A DNA stretch of 64,000 nucleotides from positions 2,666,001-2,730,000 of the forward strand of contig JAGVVL010000002.1 in the NCBI GenBank assembly GCA_018287875.1, read 5' to 3'. Numbering within the stretch: the first letter of the stretch is position 1; each line of letters opens with the position of its first letter. The notes beneath the pieces were generated by a model. The model searched no databases. It was not told the DNA's origin and worked only from the letters and a program-made list of their open reading frames with translations. This DNA is from Nigrospora sphaerica (Eukaryota; Ascomycota; Sordariomycetes; Amphisphaeriales; Apiosporaceae). A program made the translations under genes and the position numbers. Shown piece after piece: positions 35,251 through 48,100 of this stretch.

Positions 35251-37443
35251 GTTTCCTCTATTCCAATGCCACGACGGTCTTGTCTGGCGGTTCGGTCCTG
35301 AGTCTAGGGCTGGGAATGGACGCGCGAGGCTGGGCGGCCGTCGACAGTCTGTAGAATCCTGTCCTCCTCGTACCAACTTCTTCCTACGAGCTTTCCTGGA
35401 AATTTTCAGAGTTTCTTATCGCGATAACGGGGAGCGGGCTCGACCGGTCCCACTTTACCGACAGGGTCCGAAATGGATCGATGGATTGGTCCCGCCAGAC
35501 GGCCCGGACGGATGACCACCTGAGAGCCTGCTAATAAGCACCTAGGTATTTCTTAAGTGACTTAGAAAACCCGGCATTAACCTTTGACCCTCGTCTGGTA
35601 CAGATAGCACGGAATTTCATGGCTGCGCAATAAAAAAAGTTGATTGGACGTGGTGCCAACCCGGACTCGTTGTAGAAGTTCGCACGCTGGGCCAGCGAAC
35701 GCGGTAGCAGAGGCTGAATCTCGGTTGCCAGCAGGTGAAGACCCTGACTCTTGCGCTCATGACAAGTCAGGCTTACGCAGTTCGTATCGTTGGACGTGTT
35801 AATACGCTTATGCTAGGTATGTCAAGCGCTTGCTGATTCACAGACAAGGGATATATAATCGATGCTCTTGGGCAGGGTGGGGTGTAGCTCTTCGGTACTG
35901 CTGTACTGTTCAACAAGCCCTACCTCGCAGCTATATACCTCTACTGTAAGTGCTTATCGGTCTTCATCTGATAGAATAGTATAGTTGAAGCGGGCGGCTT
36001 ACCCGGGAGCCTTTATACCTAGGTAGCTTTCCTGAGATTACAAAGTTCAGCTTCCAGCGGCAACATGATAGGTCCATCACCAACGAATGCATATCAATAC
36101 AAGGTAAGTGGTACCTAGATACCCGTGAGCCAAAGACCCTGCGCTGAAGATATTGGAGGCCCTTTCGAACTGTGCAGTCTTCCTTAAGTTGATAGCCTCT
36201 CCCCCATCATTCATGGCAGGCGGCCCATAGGACGGGAGGGCGGAGAGACACCCAATACCAGGAACGTTGTACATCTATCAGGGTACCCTAACCTGTTCCC
36301 TACCTAGGCCACGTCCACATCCCTTGTACGTACGCCCAAGACACACGAGGCTCCGCTGCTGGCACATGGGGCCGGCCCCTCTACCCGAAGCTGACAGCAC
36401 GTGTCAATGCATGCACATCAAAGCCTGCTGGACTTGATCGCATGGAATGCTACGGGTGCACCTTGAAGGTTCACCCGGCAGCCCAGGTGGCTCTCGGGCG
36501 GCCCTCGGCATGCGACAGCCTCTCTATCTCTATCTCTCTCCTTCTCTCTCGCTCCTTGGCCACTGTGAGCACGCGACCACTGAACAAACACAGAAGGAAA
36601 CCCGGCATTGGGCTTGCCGGAGCGGTCCTGGATCGGTGTCGCGAACCAATTGACAGCGTTCGTGCGGCCCTGTAGCTACTCACCGCCCCTGTACACATCC
36701 ATCGCCCATGCATGACAGCACGAACGACAACAGTTATACTGGCTTCCCATTCGCCCAACCTTGGGCTCCTTGCAGCATCTGGCCTTAGGCTCAACGTCAT
36801 CCCGGGATCTTCAAATGGCCTTTCCGTCAAGGCGACACGAGCCTTACACCGATGTGTTGATTTCTTTTACCTCATCGTGATACTGTTCCTGTTCGGCGAA
36901 CGAACAGGATCGCATGACTCGCATGTCGGGCTCTCATCCAGTGATACGATCTGTGTACGGATTACGCCCACTTCGTGGGCATTGTTGGGGCTCCCGCTTA
37001 GGTGCCAGTCCCAAGCCCCTCCCGCAATTCATCCTCGATACTTGCCAATTCTCCCTTTACTAAAAGCCCGCATTCAGGCTCTTGACTGAGCTGCCGGTTG
37101 GACTCGGCGCGCGATTACCAACCTCGAAGGACTTCCGGCCAGACATTGCGACTCCGGCCGTTACGCACTACCTCTGACAAGTTAGATACTTATCTGTACA
37201 TGCGCCTGGCGAGGTCGGCTGTCCTTAACTCGGCCAAATCATCCATCTTACCTCCCCCATCAAAAGTTAGATACTGACGTGGGTACATCGCAACATCGCC
37301 CTACCTGCCTACCTAGTCAGAATACTCCGTACTTACCCACTCGCGCCACGCAGGCGCCCCCGAGATCTCGGTCTGCCTTCACGGACAGGCGTGCGATTGC
37401 CAGGGCTACCTAGTCAGTTGCTGGGTTAGTGGACCTGGCCATT
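35251..37443. promoter_or_regulatory. 2.2-kb divergent region between UTP21 and VIP1
   Basis: No gene is seen. It contains a CT-rich microsatellite-like run at 36521-36550, several CCTAGGTA and TACCTAG elements (near 35542, 36020, 36295, 37300, 37405), and scattered A/T-rich stretches near 35800-36000. The region presumably holds both promoters; no specific operator can be named. Confidence 0.45.
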
Positions 37444-40400
37444 ATGGAGTCCAATTCTCGACGCCAAAGCTTCGGCGGCCGCCGGACGTCAACGTCTCGC
37501 TCTTTCTCCCATTTGCATGCCCTCCCACTGGCGGCTTCCTCTCTCGCCAGTAGCCTAGGCAGTAGCATCTCTAGTAGGAAGAGCCGACAGGCAGAGCCGG
37601 GGACGACCGACGTACCAGTTGAACCTGCTAGCTTGTCCATGCCACCACCGTCCAAGCCCTTAAAGAGCCCCCGTCCTTCGCTCCCAGACACACGCTGTTC
37701 CTCCAGCACGGGTGAGGCTTGGAACGAGACGGCCATCGACGATCGCGACGAAGCTGACAGCCGTTCTATTTCGTCCCTCATGACATCCGGCAAAGGTTTG
37801 GGGCCTATGCCCGGCCAGTCCGAGGCCGGCCTATCCAACGTCACCGTCACCACGTCCTCTAGCACGCCGAACCCGCAAGGCAACGGGCCTCAGTTGGCAC
37901 CCCAGTTGCAGCAGCAAGGCACTTCTTCGCTGGACGATGTCAAGAAGAGCGCCCCCCCGAAGACCGAACACGCCAGCCCGCGCCCGCAGCCGACAAGATC
38001 GCGAAGTAGGGCCAAAAGACGCTTCAGCGGGAGCACAGCCAACAGCATCCACAGCAACTCGAGCGAGCGCGGCGCCCATGGCAAGGAGAAAGAGGAAACC
38101 AAGCCCGCGCCCTACGGCATCATCGGTGTCTGCGCCCTCGACTCCAAGGCCAGGAGCAAGCCGAGCAGAAACATCCTCAACCGCCTGGTGGGCAACCGGG
38201 ACTTTGACGTTGTCGTCTTCGGCGACAAGACGATCCTGGACGAAGAGGTCGAAGACTGGCCCATCTGCGACTACCTGATCTCCTTCTATTCCGATGGCTT
38301 TCCGCTTGAAAAGGCCATCGCCTACGTCAAAGCCCGGAAGCCCTTCTGTGTGAATGACGTGCCCATGCAGAAGATCTTGTGGGACCGACGTCTCTGCTTG
38401 CGCATCCTCGACCGCATCGGCGTACCGACCCCGAGACGAATCGAAGTGAGCCGCGACGGCGGCCCCAGCCTGCTGACGCCAGATATCGCCAGGCATATAA
38501 AAGATGTGACGGGTATCACCCTGGAGCCCACCGACCCTTCAAGGGCAGTCGTCCCCCGAAAAGTAGAGCTCCTGGACGATGGTGACACCCTGAGCGTTGA
38601 CGGCACCTTGTTGAAGAAGCCATTCGTCGAGAAGCCCACGAGCGGCGAGGACCATAACATCATCATATACTTCCCCAAGGCTGACGGCGGTGGTGCCCGC
38701 AAACTTTTCCGCAAGATCGGCAACAAAAGCTCCGAGTTCATCCCGGATCTCATGGTGCCCCGTGCTATCACGGAGCCGGGAAGCAGTTACCTGTACGAAC
38801 AGTTCATGCAGGTGGAAAACGCCGAAGACGTAAAAGCCTACACTGTCGGGCCCAATTTCTGCCACGCCGAGACGCGGAAATCACCGGTCGTCGACGGCGT
38901 CGTCAGACGCAATGCGCACGGCAAGGAAATCCGCTATGTTACGGCTCTGAGCAACGAGGAAAAGGAAATCGCCAAGAACATATCCAACACGTTCGGACAG
39001 CGTGTATGTGGTTTTGACTTTCTTCGAGCAGAGGGCAAGAGCTACGTGATTGACGTCAACGGCTGGAGCTTTGTCAAGGACAACGAAGCGTACTATGACA
39101 ACTGTGCAAGCATCCTCAAGGAAGTTTTCATCAAGGAAAGAATCCGTCGTGGAGGGCGCACGCCTCCCTTACCATCCCCGACTGCCTCGGATACTGCCGA
39201 TCCCCTGGCGAAGGGCACCGGCCACGCCAAGGACAAAGAGGGCCAAGGCCAGACACCGCACTCGAACTCAGGCAAAGGGCCCGGTCACGCCGGCCTCCCT
39301 GCGGCGGAAGCCAAACCTACCCAGGAGCCGAATTCGGGCGATGAACCATCCGGTGTGACTTCGCCCGCGACGCGCTCAGACTCCGCGGTGCTCGGCTTGA
39401 TGTCCAAGTTGCAGAATGGTCTTATTACCCCGCTCAACAATATCAATACCGGCAGCCCTTCGCCAAGCCAGCCAGCAAGTTTGCCTCCAGTGCACTCGGA
39501 CATCCCTGCTACTGCTGCTGCTGACACTGCGGTGACTGGGGATGCCGCGCCGCAGGAGGAGATGCCGCCGCCGCCGCCTCCGCCTAAGCACTCGTGGAAG
39601 CTGAAGGGTCTGGTGTCCGTCATCCGGCATGCCGACCGTACCCCGAAGCAAAAGTACAAGTTCACATTCCACACGCAGCCCTTCATCGACCTTCTCAAGG
39701 GCCACCAAGAAGAGGTGCTGTTGATTGGGGACGCTGCCTTGGCTAGTGTTATTGCAGCCACCGATGTGGCCCTGCGACAAGGCGAGGAAGATCAGACGAA
39801 GCTGAGGACACTTCGGAATGTTCTCGTGAAGAAAGGCGGATGGGCAGGCACGAAGGTCCAAATAAAGCCCATGTTTCGCAAGAGGAAGGCCGAGGAAAAC
39901 GAGAGCTCTTCGACGCCCATGGTAACAGAAGGCGCCAAACTGGAGCCCGAGTCTGGCGCGCCAGCAGCCGGCCTCGAGCTGGAGGCCGGCAAAGAGAAGG
40001 AAGCGGATGCATCCAAGGACGAGGATACCGCGCCAAGTGGCGAGGAGAAATTGAGAGGCACAGCCAAGCGCAGTGACTCCATGTCAGGTGTGACGATGTC
40101 CAAGTTCACCGCGGCTGAGAACAGCCTGGTTCTGGACAAACTGCAGCTCATAGTGAAATGGGGCGGTGAACCGACGCATTCGGCGCGCCACCAGGCCATC
40201 GAACTGGCGCAGAACATGCGGAACGACTACCTGCTACTGAACCGAGAGGTCTTGGACGAGGTTCACGTCTACAGTAGCTCCGAGCGCCGTGTGACTGCAA
40301 GCGCGCAGATATGGGCGACAACGTTCATGGACAAGAAAGGAGAGCTCCCCGACGATTTCATCACCGTCCGCAAGGACCTTTTGGACGACTCGAACGCTGC

Positions 40401-42102
40401 CAAGGACGAGATGGACAAAGTCAAGAAGAAGCTCAAGGGTCTTCTTCGCAAAGGGAACGAACGCCCTTCACAATTCGCTTGGCCGGACAAGATGCCGGAA
40501 CCCTTTGAGGTCCAAGCAAGGGTGGTTCAGCTGATGCAGTTTCACCGACGTGTTATGCAACATAACTATAACAAGCTGCACAGCGGGGCGGTCAACTCGC
40601 TTAACGCCATCAGCAACCCCAGTAGCGAAAGGCTCGCTGGGGAAGCTACGGCTTCTTCGTCGTCCAGCTCGACCTTGTCGCAGAACAACGCGGTGAATGG
40701 TATTCAGTCCCGGTGGTGCTGTGGCGAGGATGCCGAACTATTCCGCGAGCGGTGGGAGAAATTGTTTAGCGAGTTCTGCGACCACGAAAAGGTCGACCCC
40801 AGCAAGATATCCGAGCTGTACGATACGATGAAGTTTGACGCCCTTCACAACCGCCAATTCCTGGAATGGGTCTTCACACCGCCAAAGCACATGCTCGAAG
40901 AAGAGTACGGCATTACCATCGGGCGGGATGGCAAGGTATCGCCCCGGGAGTCGGAAACGGCGGACGACAAGTCGGACAAAACCGGGGCCACGTCTTCACC
41001 GGCAGGTTCGGAGCGCGCCGAAAAGTCGGAGCGAGCTGTCAGACGCCTTTTCAGGAGACGATCGTGGCTGCGCCATCCGCACGACGCCGCTCCGGAGCAG
41101 TACTTCCTCCTGCAAAAGGGTAGCAGCCCGACGAAGGCCAAGACGGATGCTGAATTTGAGCCCCTGCGTGAATTGTACCAACTGGCAAAGGTCCTCTTCG
41201 ATTTCATCTGTCCCCAAGAATACGGCATATCGGAAAGCGAGAAGGTAGGACGGCATCGGAGCGGGCCGAAAATAAGACACGGTTGCTAACGCGTTTGGAC
41301 AGCTTGAGATCGGGTTGTTGACATCGCTGCCTCTGCTCAAGGAGATCGTGCAGGATCTCGAGGAGATGCAGCAGGCTGAGGATGCCAAGTCATTCTTTTA
41401 CTTCACCAAGGAATCGCACATCTATACCTTGCTCAACTGCATCCTCGAGGGAGGCGTCGAGACCAAGATTAGCCGCGCCACCATTCCCGAACTCGACTAC
41501 CTGTCGCAAATCTGCTTCGAGCTTTACGAGTCGGAAATCAAGCCGTCCCCGTCACCGAACAGCGAAGAGGCACCCCAGCCGCAGTATGCATACAGCATCC
41601 GCATCACCATCAGCCCCGGCTGCCACATTTACGATCCGCTGGACATCCAGCTCGACAGCAAACACTGCATTGGATGTGCGCCACGCCGGAGCTTGACGGC
41701 CCATGGCGACTGGAAGAAGGTCATCGAGACGCTGCGTGCCAAGTTCCACCAGTAAGCCTCCTCTTGTTCGTCCCGGCGATAGGAGCGTCGTGCTAATGTC
41801 AACCTCTTGCCAGGGTCAAATTGCCGAAGAGCTTCCTGGCGGTAAATCTGTCTGACGCATTCACGTTCCAAGAAAAAGAAAGACAAAACTCTGAGGGCGA
41901 CGTGCTGGAAATGAAGACAGTGGGCCACAGCACCGAAGGTGATGGTGCGAACAGCGACTCGGCGGTTGTTCCCGAATCGGCAATCAGCAATCTGCCCTTA
42001 GCTTCGCCTGAGGCGGAACCGGCTGGGCAGCCGGTATCCGAGCAGGCGGGGCCTGGAACCTCGCCCGACGCTGGCGAGGCGGCAGCTCCATCGCCAGCCT
42101 AG
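37444..42102 (+). CDS. VIP1: Inositol hexakisphosphate/diphosphoinositol-pentakisphosphate kinase (PPIP5K, Vip1/Asp1)
   Basis: Three exons, 37444-41244, 41303-41751 and 41814-42102, give about 1512 residues. Introns use GTAGGA...GACAG and GTAAGC...GCCAG. The family makes and removes the 1-phosphate of inositol pyrophosphates. The N-terminal ~220 residues are disordered. The ATP-grasp kinase domain starts at about 223 ([19 protein letters not shown]) and includes [20 protein letters not shown] and the metal-binding [14 protein letters not shown] Pro/Ser-rich linker leads to a histidine acid phosphatase domain starting [13 protein letters not shown] at about 728, with the second histidine region [17 protein letters not shown] near the C-terminus. 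S. pombe Asp1 is about 920 residues, so the N-terminal and internal linkers are long here. The first ATG after the upstream open stretch is used; the codon at 37429 in the same frame is GTG. Confidence 0.95.
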
Positions 42103-45100
42103 GTCGTACGATATGTGACGACCAGGCCGAAAAGAAACGATGATATGGGCGGTGGGCTTTGGTTCATCCGGCCCAGCCATCGCATCTACCCAAGGGCGGG
42201 ACGAGGCGAGAAGCACGGAGTAAGAGGACAGAATCCGGCACGAAGCCTTGGTGCCGCGAAAATTTACTATGGACCAAAACCGGCGGCGGGTCGATATGAC
42301 TCGGCACCCGGCCTGGGCCATCCAGGGGAGGGAACATGCAGACACGGATCCGCGGGACGATTTGATGTATGTATTCGTAGACATGACAAGCGGAGTTGCA
42401 GGGGGCGAGCGCGCCACAGCGATGTCAACTGTCCAACCAGGACGGTATCTTGGCGAGGTGACCGCTTGTCCTCCTGTACTTTGTACATTTGAACGAATTA
42501 ATAGAGTTGAATGATTACAGCGCTTCGTCGAGCAGCTCAGACGAAGTGACCGGGTTGCTGGATCCCCACTAGCGGAGGAACGTCCGCGGTGGCCGACTGG
42601 CTGTGAGCAACTCGGGAAGCACAGAAGCAAAGAAGAAAACAAGGCTGCATATAGTTCGCTCACCGCTCGCCTGGCTTCCTCCGCGCAACAGGGGAGGGGC
42701 CTCGACGTATCAGGACGGTGCCGGCATTGCAGGAAGGGGAGAGGAGCAGGCCCCTCCGCAACTCCAACGAAGCGGCATTGAGGCCGGCAGGATTGAAACA
42801 AACGCGTGGTCGTGCAAACCCCCCGCGGGGGGGCGGGGCAAGGGCAGAAAGTAGAGAAGAGAGAGCGCGCGTGCCGCTTCGACGAAGGTGGACGGAGCGA
42901 TCCTAGTTCGTAGTGAAGCACGCACGATGGTCGGTCAGAAACCAAAGACGATGCAAGGCCCTGCTACTGTTTGGCTCTTTGTTTTATTCTTTCTTTCTTC
43001 CACTAGGCTCCCGCACGACCCCCGAGCCCTCCCCCCCCCCCACAACCGGCCCCTGACCTGTCACATCGGTCGGCCCGCCATGCTGGGCTGGATGTTGAGC
43101 TGAGTGAATCTGATAAGTAGTCCGGACGTGATGGGGGGGGAGAACTGCCGCTACGGGCGCGCGGCGCGCGCAGGGGCTTGGCTGGGACCGTGTTCCCGAT
43201 CTCAAACATGTCATCTCATATCGTGATACTTACCGGCCAGTGTCCAGGCACACATATGCCAGGTGAAGCAAGAGCAGACAGGTTCCGGCAACACACCCGG
43301 CCCTGAAACAGAAGCGGTGGGGCCGGCTGTCAAAAGTAGAACCCGTGGAACAGTTCCGGCATCGGCATTGTGCCCGCAGCTTCCCATCCCCGGTGAGGGG
43401 CACTGGCTGAGGGGGAGGGTCGGGAGGAAATGACAGAACAGTGACGATGGGTGTTAGGCAGATGGCGGTGGCTAAATGGACCTGGTCCAATGGGTCAGTG
43501 AATGGATAGCAAGCAGGTCGGCACAGCAGCGTGCCTTTCGGATGGGCAGGCGGTAAATAGCACGGACCCATTTCCCCCGTGTCAGCGGTCTCCGGGCTGC
43601 GCCGGCCGTGCCGGTGATTGCTCCTACGACTGTAGTGAATCGGCCCTATGCGTCTGTTGATTTTCATGGCATGCATGCCACATGCCGCAACATGGATGGG
43701 TTCCCACCCTTGTGTGTGTGCATAGGTACTTCATTCATGTAGTAGTAGCAAGTACCTGGTTCGCCCAGGTCGGTGCTCGGATACGCGACTGTGATGAGCC
43801 CTTCATTCTACCCGTGACCGAGGGCGGAAGCTCTGGCCCGGAATTGTAAATATGCCATAGGCCTTATAACAAGGTACGAGGCGGCGGCGACGACGGCGGC
43901 GACCACCACCTCACCGGATAACTTTTTGAGTTTCGACGGTCGGTGGTTCTTGGTCCTGCCATTGTGACGACCCGGCAATGGAAGCTCCGCGACTGGCCCT
44001 CACAAACGCCCTGTCCCTAGTCAAGTCGTTCATGGCCGCGGATGGCCGATTTGCAGGGGAGCACAGCATAACGTGACCATGCCCATGCGACAGGGGCGGT
44101 GAATGGCCCGTCAGGTCGTCCAGGCGTCAGGTCGTTTGCTGCGAGCGGGTGTGCGTTGGGTGATGTTGGGGGCGGGTCAGAACTGCCCGTGCAGTGGGAG
44201 GCTGTACGGGGTAATATATCACCAACCCTTCGCTAGAGCCAACGGCCTCGGCCGCAAGCGTGAGGTGCGTGGGTTTCAAGGTTGGGGGTTCACAGCAGGG
44301 CCGGCTTCTAGATGCGGACGTTAGTTCAGACAACCCTTCCCGTCCATCCATCCATGCTTACTCAAGCCTCCCGATCCACTAAGCGCTGGGCCGCAGCAGA
44401 TATGGCACCCTGCCCCCCTTGCACGGCGTGATGCTTCCAGCGCGTTTTCGAGAACGTCTCTCAGGTCGCAAGAAGACGGGGTTACCCATGTCAGGCCATG
44501 TGCTCTAGCTGCCGGCCGTGGTGGCTGTGGGAGCGAGAGAAGTTGGCAGGTATCCAGGGGGCCTGCCAATCTTCCCAGGCTGTTGGGATGGTGGTCCCAG
44601 GCTGGTGGAAGACTCCACTGGGGGGATCTACGCTCGCATCGCATGCGAGGAGGCCGAACTAGGTCGAGTCTGGCAGTCGCTGCGTGCAGTTGCTTGTTGG
44701 TCGAGGCGGTGTAACCGCCCGTTCCCTCCCCCCGTCTCCCGTCTTGCTTGCCTTGACTGGGGGTGTTAAACTCCCGTAAGCCATTGGGGCGATCTCCGTC
44801 AACACAACTGATGGGCGTGACGGCGGGGTATGGGCCAGCAAACATGGATCAATGACGACGGGGCCCGAATGTTGCCATGGCCGCAAACTCGTCTCGTGCC
44901 GCCCTTCACCCAATAGAGGCTATGTATCAGGACTGATATACGAGGTCAGTAGGGTGCCGAGGGTGTAATGATGGACGCCATGCCACCAGCAAACGCGTAG
45001 GCAGTCGAATGGGCAGGGCCACTGAGTGATGATGGCTGATCATCGGCCACACCCATATGGCCGGTATGTACTGCACATGCATGCAGCTGCCTGCCTGCAT

Positions 45101-48100
45101 GCTTGCCCATATGATCCAAGGGAGGACGAGTATGTTCGTGGCGAGGTAAGTGCCCCATGTCGTTTCAGCTGAGAGGATGCCCAGGCAGTGGTAGGTCGAG
45201 TCGTTTAAGTCGTAGTCAGTTCGGCTTGCGTCTTTTCCGTCCCAAGATCCACGAATATGGCCGTCAGGAACATTTTTGGAAGGCCGGTCGACAATAAGAG
45301 GTGCAATCAACAGTAGCAGAAGCATCACCGGGTATCCACATCGCATACGGCTGTGTCCGTTGTGCAGCTACTTCGCATACGGAAAAGCGGCCTGCCTGAG
45401 AGCCTTGTCCCGGTGTGGGTTGAAAGTGATGAGCGGCACTCACTTATCAGATTCATGCCGCGGCAATCAGGTGGCCCAAATGAGACGGCACGATGGATCT
45501 GCCGGACGACAGCTTTCTCCCACACATGTCCGTCCGGTAGTATTGTTAGCACCAGTCATAACAACGTCACCGGCTGAGCTGCTTAGGCCTGTGTTGTTCT
45601 GGACGCTCTCTGGCGCTTCCTCGTCGTGTGTCGGGTGCAGATCTATGGAACCACGAATGTTGTATGTGGGCGTGCTAGGCCAGAATCGCCTGAGGGTTGA
45701 CATATGGGCCCAGGCCCCGTGCCAAGGCTGATGATTTGCCGGGCCCGGATACTATACATGACGAAACATTGGGGACTTTTTTTGAACCCTCCCTACTCCG
45801 TTCGAAGTTAGCTTGGCGGCCGCTAGAGCAGTATCTGCGTGCGTGAGTTTGTGTGTGTGTGTGGGCGGTGCGGCGATTGATGGATGGAGGGGCCATGGCG
45901 GCTGGGCGGGTGGACAGCAGGTCTCCCAGGAACCCTCTCTCGCTCTCGTTCCCCCTCTCTCTCTAGCGGGCATACGGGGCTCCCGTTACCGGTAGTGGCA
46001 GAAGTGCATCCGGGGCGACTTGTAGGAAGGACGCAGACCCAGACAATTAGCCCGCCCGGGTCCAAACGGAACGTTGTCTCGAAACCGGGTCTTTTTCGTG
46101 TACGGTCGCGGATATACAATAGAGGGATTCGAATGACGGGCAGGCAGTTTGGCCAGAGTAGCAGGGTTGAAGTTTGTTTTAGTTACTACCCTAGGTAAGT
46201 ACTTACTTGGACGCAACCACCGGCAGGTGCGGCGCTCGATCTTTCTCATCTGCTGCTACCTTGCGAGGTGCTCACTTACTTGCTAACATCTTAGGTATGT
46301 ACTTAGCTACATCTTAAGTATCCGTTTACATCCAACTATACCTATGTGATATCTTGGGTTACAATGCCACTATTCGTAGAGAGGACTGCGCCGCTGTATC
46401 ACCGCTGTCTTGTCGCATGGAACACCACGTCGGTAGCGCTGCAGTGGCAGGTAGGAGGCACCTTGTTTGTAACTGGAGGTTGGTGGTCAGTTAGATGGAT
46501 GGCAGCGGTCTTTCGCTGGCCCCCAATTTGGCTCCGATGCTTGCGGGTCATGACGGATGGCTAGATCCATTCCCTGCCTGGTATCAAATATCAGCATCCA
46601 GAAACCGTTTTGCTCCTGCGGCATTGCCGATCTAAATACCGCTGGCGAGGCCGTTTCGCCCATTCGACGCAGGGTTGTCTCGTGGAACCTGGCTGCATTA
46701 GTAAGGTATGCAGCAAAGGCTGTATTAGGCCGTGAGCGGCAGCGCGGTTTGTCGGGGAGCCGTACGAGAGACGAGGCCAGGCCGAGGGCCTCGTTGCCAA
46801 GAGTCGCAGGCCTTGCAGCGTGCTTCAATGGGCCGGCGGACACGTGCTCCATCAGTCTGCAGTGCATGATGCTCGAAGGGCCCAGCAGCGGCCTCCATCG
46901 TGGGCGGTTGGGTGACTGACTGGCTTCCATGGTTTGTCTGTGGGTAACTAGGACGTGTGCACCACCATCCACCCATACGAACATTGCCTTCGAACGCGTC
47001 TCGCAAGAGAATCTTCTCCGTGTGAGACCCGACACGTCTTTGCGACCCCGCCAGCCCTGCTCTGCTGCTGGTTTGACGACTGGTTTGGCCGGCCTGCCCG
47101 GGGCGTGGGAAGGAGAAAGTGGGGAGGCGCGTGCCGCCTGTCGGAAGCATTCCGGCCATAGTTCGTGAGGCAGCGCAGCACCGGAAGCGTCGTCCATGGG
47201 CCGACCGATTGCGTAGGCCATGCCTCCGGGGGGAGGTGTGCGGCCGGTGGCCGGTACAACCTACCTACCAAGTGTCTGGGTAAGTAATTTCCATCAGGGG
47301 TACCTACACAGTCTGTATAATCGCCCGGGGGCCGGTCACAGTGGCCAGAGCAAAGAGGCGAGGAGCCCCAAGAGCCAGCATCTCGTGCTCGTCCATGTGC
47401 GGCAAGGGGCCGGTGAACCGTAAGGAGTGATGACAGGCATGCGACAACCCGGCCCCCCGGGGGCGTCGCATGGCATTGGCCCGGCACGGCAGGGCATGCC
47501 GACAAGGTCCGTCGTCCAAGATGATGCCGAAAAGGATCCAACTCTGGCACATTGGGAAAGGTACGGCTACCATTTTCAACTAGCCAAGTACGGAGCAGGC
47601 ACATATGGAAGTAGCCAGGTACCTGAGAAGGTACATATGTATTTACGTGCCTACTTGAGTGTTGAGTACGGGGCGAGAAGAGTCGACGACTTGTACTCTC
47701 AAACAAGGAAAAGAAAAGCAAAAAGGCATGGCGATCGATTGCCGGGACCGCCTGCCTGACATGATGGCCCGCTCGCGTCATGTAGCAGCAAGGTGCGTCG
47801 TGGTGAGAATGACGAAGACATTTTTTTACTCTTCCTTCTTTTTGCTTCTCGTTCGACGAGCCGTGGTCCCCGTAGAGCGATCGCATGGCAGATGGAGTCC
47901 AGGTCGTGGATCCATCCATCTGTGGTCCTTCTTGCACCCCGCAGCCAGCAAGTAGGTGGGCATGGAAAGAAAAGGTACAGGCGTGAGTGGCTAGTAGGCA
48001 TCGGAGTACGCGCCCAAAGAGTGGGACGAACGGACGTATCCCCCCCACCGTTTGGCCAACTCATGCAAAGGGTTCCCTTCGGTTGCAACATGGCATGAGG

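Noticed and set aside
46060..46200. Possible tRNA on the minus strand (a B-box-like ATTCGAATCC)
   Set aside because: No matching A box at the right distance, no acceptor stem pairing and no convincing anticodon arm. No other credible tRNA or 5S rRNA gene was found in the window.
46487..47221. 244-codon minus-strand frame in the gene-poor region
   Set aside because: Composition is scattered Arg/Ser/Pro/Ala with no domain, signal peptide or family resemblance, and several overlapping frames are equally open. GC-rich DNA gives such frames by chance.
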